A stretch of DNA of 42,198 nt, taken from positions 1-42,198 of the forward strand of contig CAMYIN010000085.1 in the NCBI GenBank assembly GCA_947258495.1, written 5' to 3'. The notes under the pieces were generated by a model. The model saw only the letters and a list, made by a program, of their open reading frames with translations. It searched no databases and was not told the DNA's origin. A program made the position numbers and the translations under genes. The stretch comes from an uncultured Gammaproteobacteria bacterium. GTDB taxonomy: Bacteria; Pseudomonadota; Gammaproteobacteria; Arenicellales; JAANXG01. Positions 36,516-42,198 of the stretch are shown here, piece after piece; the stretch's first letter is position 1; the number at the start of each line of letters is the position of its first letter.

Positions 36516-37409
36516 ATGAACTACGCGACTACGGTAACGGTTGCTATACCGACCTATAACCGGGGCGTTGTGCTCGTCGAAACCGTAAAACAACTTTTGT
36601 CTTTGAACAGTCAAGCGCGGGAAATACTGGTCGTGGATCAGACCGCCATACACGAGGAAGACGTACACCGGCAACTCGAGACGCTGCACAATTGCGGCGA
36701 TATTATCTGGCATAGACTAAGTACGCCGTCAATTCCACGAGCAATGAACAAGGCGCTAAGCGCAGCCCTGGGTGATGTTGTCCTGTTTCTCGATGACGAC
36801 GTCGTAGTAACTAGCGATTTGATTGCGGAGCACGCACGGGCTCATGAAACGAGCGCTGCGAATATTGTCATGGGGATGATTCGACAACCGTGGCACAAAG
36901 CAGATGCCGATGGTGCCGATTCTAAGCATGATTCGGGCTTGCCCGCGCGCGTTCCCGGATATATAGACTACGCGATTGCCTGCAACATGTCGGTATCGCG
37001 GAAGCGGGCTCTGGAGCAAGGAGGATTTGACGAGAACTTCGTGGGTGCCGCGTATCGTTTTGAAGACGAATTCGCCCGCAGGGTCAACGGGTCCCGGAAT
37101 CGGGTCTATTATCATCCCAAAGCCAGTGTCGATCACTTGAAGCTGGACCAAGGCGGCACCAGGACGCGAGGAGACCACCTGACGACGTTCAGTCCCACGC
37201 ACACCGTCGGCGCGTATTACTTTTTTCTGCGCGGGCGAGGCGTTCGGCACCGCGTACGGTCGATCGTGAAGCGGCCTTTCCGTTCGGTGATGACGAGGCA
37301 TCATCTGAGAAAGCCGTGGTGGATCCCGGTGACGTTCGTGAGCGAGGTCGCGGGAATATTCTGGGCTTTTGTCTTGTTTGCCAGGGGACCACGACATCTG
37401 AAGTCGTAG
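36516..37409 (+). CDS. Glycosyltransferase family 2
   Basis: A 297-aa GT-A enzyme. The start is VTVAIPTYNRGVVLVETVKQLL, followed by VVDQT and the donor-site motif LFLDDDVVVTSDLIAEH. The middle has ACNMSVSRKRALEQGGFDENFVGAAYRFEDEFA, typical of the acceptor/catalytic side (E/D). The C-terminus has a basic stretch and a hydrophobic tail (TFVSEVAGIFWAFVLFARG) that may bind the membrane. The gap before it (36438-36515) is AT-rich and lacks a clear ribosome binding site. Sugar unknown. Confidence 0.87.
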   Translation: MNYATTVTVAIPTYNRGVVLVETVKQLLSLNSQAREILVVDQTAIHEEDVHRQLETLHNCGDIIWHRLSTPSIPRAMNKALSAALGDVVLFLDDDVVVTSDLIAEHARAHETSAANIVMGMIRQPWHKADADGADSKHDSGLPARVPGYIDYAIACNMSVSRKRALEQGGFDENFVGAAYRFEDEFARRVNGSRNRVYYHPKASVDHLKLDQGGTRTRGDHLTTFSPTHTVGAYYFFLRGRGVRHRVRSIVKRPFRSVMTRHHLRKPWWIPVTFVSEVAGIFWAFVLFARGPRHLKS

Positions 37410-37417
37410 GCCACGAC

Positions 37418-38845
37418 ATGCTCTGGTTTTCATTGCTGCTCGGTCTCGTTGTGATGCTGGTTTGTTTCAACAGCATACGGGCCACGGTGTTCGTGGTCGT
37501 GACGACGGGTATTCTTCAGGACCCGATACGAAAGCTCGTTCCCGACGAACCCGTTTTTTTCGTCGTACTGGTGGGTATTTTTTTGGGTGCCGGACTAGCA
37601 GGCGCATTATTACGCAAAGGGTCCGCTTATTTTGCGCCGCTGCACGGTGTGGGCGGATCGTTGTTCTATCCTCTGACGACCTTCGTAATCGTGCTCTCGA
37701 TACAGTTTTTTGCCACGGTTTTTCGCTATGACGAGGTACTTGTTGCCGGCGTCGGCACGCTCGGGTACATCACACCCCTGCTGGCGATGCCGTTGGCGTA
37801 CTACTACGCCAACGATCTACGGGATCTTCGCCAGCTCGGCAAAGTGTATATCGCGCTTTGTGTGCTGGTCGCTGTCGGCGTATACCTTTCGTTTCTGGGC
37901 TTTGATTGGAAAGTGTTAAAGCAGATCGGGACGGGATTCGTAATCTACGATCTGGGCGCGGTGTTGACCGCGCATCCCGGTTTGCTGCGTAGTCCCGATA
38001 TCGCCGCCTGGCACATGACGACGGCGATATGCCTATTGGGGGTGGCCGCGGTCATATCAAAAACGCCATTGGAAAGGATATTGGCGGCGTTGCTGACGAC
38101 GCTTTTGATTGGCGCGGTGCTGCTTACGGGTCGCCGCAAGATGATCATGGAACTGGTGCTGTTCACGATGTTCTACGTGTCCTTATTGTGGTTCATTCGT
38201 ACAACACAAAATAGATTTCTGTTCGGCTCCTTTATTGTCGTCGCCGGACTCATAATTTGGTTTAGTTTCGAACATCTGTTTCCCGATGTATATCAGGATC
38301 AGTTCGACCTCTACCTGCAAAGAGGAGCGACGGTTTTTGAGGACGCACCGGAGCGCTTGTCGAGCCTCGGACTGGGAAGTGCCCAGAGCGCGATACACCG
38401 TGTTGGTTGGCTCGGTGCAGGAATCGGTTTGGCCAGCCAGGGCGCGCGGTTCTTTTCCGATCTGCCTATCGCATCGATCGTAGGGGGTTCGTCCGAGGGC
38501 GGGCTGGGAAAGGTTCTGGTGGAACTCGGCGTGCCCGGTCTCATCGTCATGGTCTGGCTGATAGCGGCCATCGGCAGGAATCTTTATCTGATCCTCGAAT
38601 TCTGTGCGCCGGCCGACTCCAGGATCGCGCATATCCTAGTGGGCATCACGGCCTTCCTCATGGCGAATATCCCGACCTTCATCGTCGCTTCGCAGGTATA
38701 CGGTGATCTTTACGTGGTGACGCTGATGGGCCTGTTTTTGGGAACGTTCTTTGCCGCACCGAAGATCGTATATTTGCGTTCGCAATACCAGGAACATGAA
38801 TCGGGCGCGCCCACAGGTTCTTCGCTCGTTCGTCCTGGATCCTAG
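37418..38845 (+). CDS. O-antigen polymerase-like integral membrane protein (Wzy-type)
   Basis: A 475-aa polytopic protein with about eleven hydrophobic helices, starting WFSLLLGLVVMLVCFNSIRATVFVVVTTG. A periplasmic loop region includes RVGWLGAGIGLASQGARFF and GGSSEGGLGKVLVELGVPG, similar to Wzy/WaaL proteins, which are weakly conserved. It may polymerise the repeat unit made by this cluster; a ligase role cannot be excluded. ATG 37418 lies 8 nt after the previous stop; the longer frame upstream overlaps the previous gene and is rejected. The stop lies 50 nt inside the next gene. Confidence 0.75.
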   Translation: MLWFSLLLGLVVMLVCFNSIRATVFVVVTTGILQDPIRKLVPDEPVFFVVLVGIFLGAGLAGALLRKGSAYFAPLHGVGGSLFYPLTTFVIVLSIQFFATVFRYDEVLVAGVGTLGYITPLLAMPLAYYYANDLRDLRQLGKVYIALCVLVAVGVYLSFLGFDWKVLKQIGTGFVIYDLGAVLTAHPGLLRSPDIAAWHMTTAICLLGVAAVISKTPLERILAALLTTLLIGAVLLTGRRKMIMELVLFTMFYVSLLWFIRTTQNRFLFGSFIVVAGLIIWFSFEHLFPDVYQDQFDLYLQRGATVFEDAPERLSSLGLGSAQSAIHRVGWLGAGIGLASQGARFFSDLPIASIVGGSSEGGLGKVLVELGVPGLIVMVWLIAAIGRNLYLILEFCAPADSRIAHILVGITAFLMANIPTFIVASQVYGDLYVVTLMGLFLGTFFAAPKIVYLRSQYQEHESGAPTGSSLVRPGS

Positions 38846-40019
38846 CGGCCCGTTGGAGAATCTCGCCCTCGTTGTGACGCACCCTGTTCAGTACCAGGTC
38901 CCCTGGTATCAAGCTTTGTCGGCAAGGGAGGATCTGCGTTTTCTCGTATATTTCATGTTCCTGCCTGACGCCCAACAACAAGGGGAAGGTTTCGATCAGA
39001 GTTTTTCCTGGGATGTACCCATCCTGGAAGGTTACTCCTGGTCACTGCTGAGAACCCGCTCGGCAAACCGGAACACCGCGCAATTTTCCGGTTTGCGCGT
39101 CAACGGCGTCGCGGAGAGTCTGGCCCGCGACAACATCGGTAGTTGCATCATCCACGGATGGGGTTCCTACGGCCTCTTGCAGGCGCTCTTTGCCTGCAAG
39201 AAGCTCGGCATCAAGACCCTCGTACGCGGCGAGGCGAACTCATTCCGTAGCAGGCCGTTCTGGAAGAAACTGGGCCATCGATTTCTGCTCCGGCAGTACG
39301 ACGCCTACCTGGGGATCGGCCGTGCCAATGTCGATTTTTACGCCGATCACGGTATAGACGCGGAACGAATATTCTGGTGCCCGTATGGTGTAGACAACGA
39401 CAGTTTTCATAGAAACACACGGGCACTGAAGGAGCAGAGAGCGAGTATCAGACAACGCTGGGAAATAGGCGATGACGAAACGTGTTTTTTGTTTGTCGGA
39501 AAATTTCAAGAAAAAAAACGACTTCCGGATCTGATACAAGCACTGCACCTGGTGCGCAAACACAACCACAAGCTGCGATTGCTGGCGGTAGGCGCCGGTA
39601 AAGAGGAGTCGTCCATTCGCGAATTGTCGAACCAACTGTCGGTGCCGATCACGTTTACCGGATTTCTCAACCAGTCTCGTATTGCCGAAGCCTATGTCGC
39701 GGCAGATTGCCTGGTACTTCCCTCTGACCACGACGAAACCTGGGGTCTCGTCGTCAACGAGGCGATGGCGTGCGGCATTCCGGCGATCGTCAGCGACCGC
39801 GTCGGCTGCGGCCCCGACCTCATCGTTTCCAACGACACCGGAGTCGTCTTTCGATTCGGCGATATCGCGGACCTGTCGAAAGCAATTCTGATGATGGCTG
39901 CGGACGAAAGCGGACGACTGTCCATGGGCGAGCGTGCGCACGCGCATGTTCAATCATATGGTGTCCACCAGGCCACGGACGGCGTTGTCCGTGCCCTGCG
40001 CTATCTGCGCAGCGTATGA
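38796..40019 (+). CDS. Glycosyltransferase, GT4 type
   Basis: A 407-aa GT-B enzyme. The N-terminal part has LALVVTHPVQYQVPWYQALS. The C-terminal part has FLFVGKFQEKKRLPDLIQAL, LLAVGAGKEE, ITFTGFLNQSRIAEAYVAADCLVLPS and the EX7E motif ETWGLVVNE. ATG 38796 follows a CAGGA ribosome-binding-like sequence and overlaps the polymerase gene by 50 nt. An A8 run at 39511-39518 lies in the linker coding for FQEKKR. Sugar unknown. Confidence 0.9.
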   Translation: MNRARPQVLRSFVLDPSGPLENLALVVTHPVQYQVPWYQALSAREDLRFLVYFMFLPDAQQQGEGFDQSFSWDVPILEGYSWSLLRTRSANRNTAQFSGLRVNGVAESLARDNIGSCIIHGWGSYGLLQALFACKKLGIKTLVRGEANSFRSRPFWKKLGHRFLLRQYDAYLGIGRANVDFYADHGIDAERIFWCPYGVDNDSFHRNTRALKEQRASIRQRWEIGDDETCFLFVGKFQEKKRLPDLIQALHLVRKHNHKLRLLAVGAGKEESSIRELSNQLSVPITFTGFLNQSRIAEAYVAADCLVLPSDHDETWGLVVNEAMACGIPAIVSDRVGCGPDLIVSNDTGVVFRFGDIADLSKAILMMAADESGRLSMGERAHAHVQSYGVHQATDGVVRALRYLRSV

Positions 40020-40077
40020 AACCGGACACGCGTATCCTCCCTCGCGGCGCGATACGCCGCATCGCCGCTCGGGGTCT

Positions 40078-41256
40078 GTGAAAATCCTGCATGTGACGCC
40101 GAGTTATCTTCCCGCCACGCGCTACGGCGGACCGATTGTTGCGGTCCACGGGCTGTGTAAGGCCCTGGTGCGTAAAGGCAATGACGTATCCGTGTTGACC
40201 ACCAACGTGAACGGCCAAGGCGTTTCCGGCGTCGAAGTCGATGTTCCCGTGGATGTGGACGGCGTGAAGGTCACCTATTTCTCCTCGCCGTACTTCAGAA
40301 GGTTGTTTTACGCACCCAATCTGGAAACAACGTTGGTCGAGAAGATCCGCAGATACGATCTGGTGCACGGTCATTCGATTTACCTTTGGCCCACAATGGC
40401 GGCGGCGAAGGCGTGCCACAGACACAAGACGCCATACGTGATCTCGCCCCGCGGCATGCTGGTGGAAGACCTGGTAAAAAAGAAGAATCGCTTGCTAAAG
40501 ACGGCATGGTTAAGATTCGTAGAAAAGAAGAATTTTGAAAAAGCGGATCTGGTTCATTTTACCTCCCGCATCGAGGAGGAAGAGGCACGCAGGTTCGATC
40601 TGCGCATGACCCGGACTTGCGTGCTTCCCAACGGTATCGATATCGACGAGATGGAAAGCTGTGGGAGTCCAGACTGTGCGAAAGAGCGCAAGGATTATGA
40701 GCCGCAAATTCTTTACTTAGGACGCGTACATTGGAAAAAGGGCCTTAAGCCCCTCATACGAGCCATGGCCTTGCTGCCGAGAGGCGCACTCGTGATCGCC
40801 GGCAACGACGAGGACGGCTACAGGAAACAACTGGAAAAGCTGGCCGCCCGCTCCGGTCTGGGCGACAGGGTGCGGTTTGTCGGCCCGAAGTACGGTATGG
40901 ACAAGTATCGGGCTCTGGCCGATGCGCACGTCGCGGTATTGACTTCCACCTCCGAAAATTTCGGCAACACCGTTCTCGAGTCCATGGCCATGGGGCGCCC
41001 CGTAGTGGTGTCCCGGGCAGTCGGACTTGCGGAGACCATCCGGGAATCCGGCGCAGGGCTGGTCGTGGACGGGGACCCGCACGAAATTGCCAATGCAATC
41101 AATGCCTTAATCGAGGATCCCCGGACGGCGAACAGCATGGGGGAGCGCGGCAGAGAAACCGCAAGAGAGCGTTACTCGTGGGACGTCGTGGTCCCGAAAT
41201 ACGTACAACAATACCGGCAACTGTTGCAAGCGTCTCGCAATGACACACAGCGGTAA
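40078..41256 (+). CDS. Glycosyltransferase, GT4 type
   Basis: A 392-aa GT-B enzyme. The N-terminus reads KILHVTPSYLPATRYGGPIVAVHGLCKAL, with the glycine-rich loop of GT4 enzymes; GTG 40078 puts it at the very start. The donor side has ILYLGRVHWKKGLKPLIRAM, LVIAGNDEDGY, VAVLTSTSENFGNTVLESMAMG (EX7E) and GLAETIRESGAGLVV. It overlaps the last gene by 17 nt. A longer in-frame extension to 39934 is inside the previous gene and unlikely. Sugar unknown. Confidence 0.91.
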   Translation: MKILHVTPSYLPATRYGGPIVAVHGLCKALVRKGNDVSVLTTNVNGQGVSGVEVDVPVDVDGVKVTYFSSPYFRRLFYAPNLETTLVEKIRRYDLVHGHSIYLWPTMAAAKACHRHKTPYVISPRGMLVEDLVKKKNRLLKTAWLRFVEKKNFEKADLVHFTSRIEEEEARRFDLRMTRTCVLPNGIDIDEMESCGSPDCAKERKDYEPQILYLGRVHWKKGLKPLIRAMALLPRGALVIAGNDEDGYRKQLEKLAARSGLGDRVRFVGPKYGMDKYRALADAHVAVLTSTSENFGNTVLESMAMGRPVVVSRAVGLAETIRESGAGLVVDGDPHEIANAINALIEDPRTANSMGERGRETARERYSWDVVVPKYVQQYRQLLQASRNDTQR

Positions 41257-42085
41257 TCGCGTATCGGTCCTGATATTCACCTTGAACGAAGAACGGAATC
41301 TGCCTTCATGTCTGGATAGCGTGCAATGGGCCGATGACGTCGTAGTAATCGATTCGTACAGTTCCGACCGCACGCTCGACATCTGCCGCGAGCGGGGCAT
41401 TCGTACCCAACAGCACGCGTTCGAGGGATTCGGTTCACAACGAAACTGGGCCTTGGAGCACGCCGGCATTGAGAACCCGTGGGTCCTGATACTCGATGCC
41501 GACGAGCGCGTGACGCCGGAACTGGCACAAGAGATAGAGGAGAAAACGGCGAACGACGACCAAGGAGTGGCGGCTTATGTCGTCAAACGGCGCTTCCATC
41601 TGTGGGGAAAATGGTTGAAATACAGCAGTCTCTACCCGACCTGGGTGGTTCGCCTGGTGCGTCGGGGCAAGGTGCGCTATGTCGACCGCGGCCATGCGGA
41701 AAGCCAGGAGATAATCGGCGCAACGGGCGTGCTCGACAACGATCTTGTTGACGAAAATTGCAAGGGTTTGGACGCCTGGTTTGAACGCCAAAATCGATAC
41801 TCTACGAAGGAGGCCGAATTCGAAATCGCCCGAAGTACAGGTCTTTCCCAAAGCCCCGGTGCAACAACCATTGATCTGGACCGTCGTCGACAATACCTGA
41901 AGCGCATTGCCTATAAACTTCCGGGCCGGGCGTTGTGGTATTTCGTCTACAGTTACTTGTGGCGGAGAGGTTTTCTCGATGGCAGGGAAGGTTTCATGTA
42001 TTGCATGATGCGGTCTATCTATCAGGGGATGATCGAGATAAAGAAATACGACCGTGCCAAGAGCGGAAATTCGCAACTCCCGTAA
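41240..42085 (+). CDS. Glycosyltransferase family 2, WaaE/KdtX-like
   Basis: A 281-aa GT-A enzyme. VSVLIFTLNEERNLPSCLDSVQWADDVVVIDSYSSDRT, FEGFGSQRNWAL and the metal motif ILDADERVTPEL match LPS-core beta-glycosyltransferases such as WaaE/KdtX and Hyp GT2 relatives. The middle has RRFHLWGKWLKYSSLYPTWVVRLVRRGKVRYVDRGHAE and the C-terminus is helical and basic (PGRALWYFVYSYLWRRGF). Such enzymes add the first glucose or similar sugar to a heptose. Start ATG 41240 overlaps the previous stop. It may belong to LPS core rather than the exopolysaccharide. Confidence 0.85.
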   Translation: MTHSGNRVSVLIFTLNEERNLPSCLDSVQWADDVVVIDSYSSDRTLDICRERGIRTQQHAFEGFGSQRNWALEHAGIENPWVLILDADERVTPELAQEIEEKTANDDQGVAAYVVKRRFHLWGKWLKYSSLYPTWVVRLVRRGKVRYVDRGHAESQEIIGATGVLDNDLVDENCKGLDAWFERQNRYSTKEAEFEIARSTGLSQSPGATTIDLDRRRQYLKRIAYKLPGRALWYFVYSYLWRRGFLDGREGFMYCMMRSIYQGMIEIKKYDRAKSGNSQLP

Positions 42086-42096
42086 CGTCGACCACC

Positions 42097-42198
42097 GTGC
42101 CCACCACGTATAACGAATATTCGTATTCGAGCCAGGTAAGCGAGTCTCCGAGTGGAAAAGACGGACAACGTCTCGCCGATCGCATTGTCTCAGAACTC
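42097..42198 (+). CDS. Possible partial CDS running off the window end
   Basis: A frame from GTG 42097 stays open to the last base (34 codons, TTYNEYSYSSQVSESPSGKD and on). The short gap after the glycosyltransferase gene and the same strand fit a further operon member. No family can be assigned; a methyltransferase is one guess from the polar start. A chance frame is possible. Confidence 0.35.
   Translation, partial: MPTTYNEYSYSSQVSESPSGKDGQRLADRIVSEL

Overview
The window comes from a moderately GC-rich gammaproteobacterium. The evidence is gene order: trxB divergent from ftsK-lolA followed by crcB and serS, and a 5'-methylthioinosine phosphorylase next to a CsiV-family gene and mfd, an order I recall from Pseudomonas-like genomes. 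I cannot name a genus. No tRNA, rRNA, CRISPR array, insertion sequence or phage gene was found. No gene-free stretch exceeds 300 bases; the longest are 11689-11915 and 16888-17106.

Left edge (1-2914): the end of a surface-polysaccharide cluster, with a membrane-type NDP-sugar 4,6-dehydratase (WbpM/CapD family, cut by the window edge) and bifunctional ManC, which makes GDP-mannose.

Housekeeping block (2901-16887): hpt and a methylthioinosine phosphorylase (purine and methylthio salvage), csiV, a peptide deformylase, mfd, ispD-ispF (MEP isoprenoid pathway), an Smr-domain protein, trxB, ftsK, lolA, crcB, a DUF190 gene and serS. Several convergent pairs overlap or nearly touch. The rarA gene usually found between lolA and serS is absent.

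Export block (17107-25842): a likely promoter precedes a secreted protein of unknown function that carries an internal two-fold repeat. It is followed by an outer-membrane beta-barrel, a cysteine-free Wza-like protein, a Wzz/BY-kinase with a tyrosine-rich tail, a VpsP-like membrane protein, an O-antigen ligase/polymerase-like protein and a UDP-xylose synthase-type decarboxylase. The order resembles vpsM-N-O-P of Vibrio exopolysaccharide loci.

Sugar assembly block (25937-42085): a disrupted asparagine-synthase-type amidotransferase, glycosyltransferases of GT4 and GT2 types, an ABC polysaccharide exporter (Wzm/Wzt with a C-terminal carbohydrate-binding domain), a methyltransferase, an SGNH-hydrolase-like membrane protein, a second Wzy-like polymerase and a WaaE/KdtX-like glycosyltransferase. 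Most genes are on the + strand and many overlap by 4 nt, suggesting long operons. The genes together look able to build, decorate and export one or two surface glycans. An initiating sugar-phosphate transferase, a Wzx flippase and a Wzb phosphatase are not in the window.

The most interesting items are the secreted repeat protein (17107-18354), the split beta-barrel plus soluble Wza-like arrangement beside it, and the broken amidotransferase gene.
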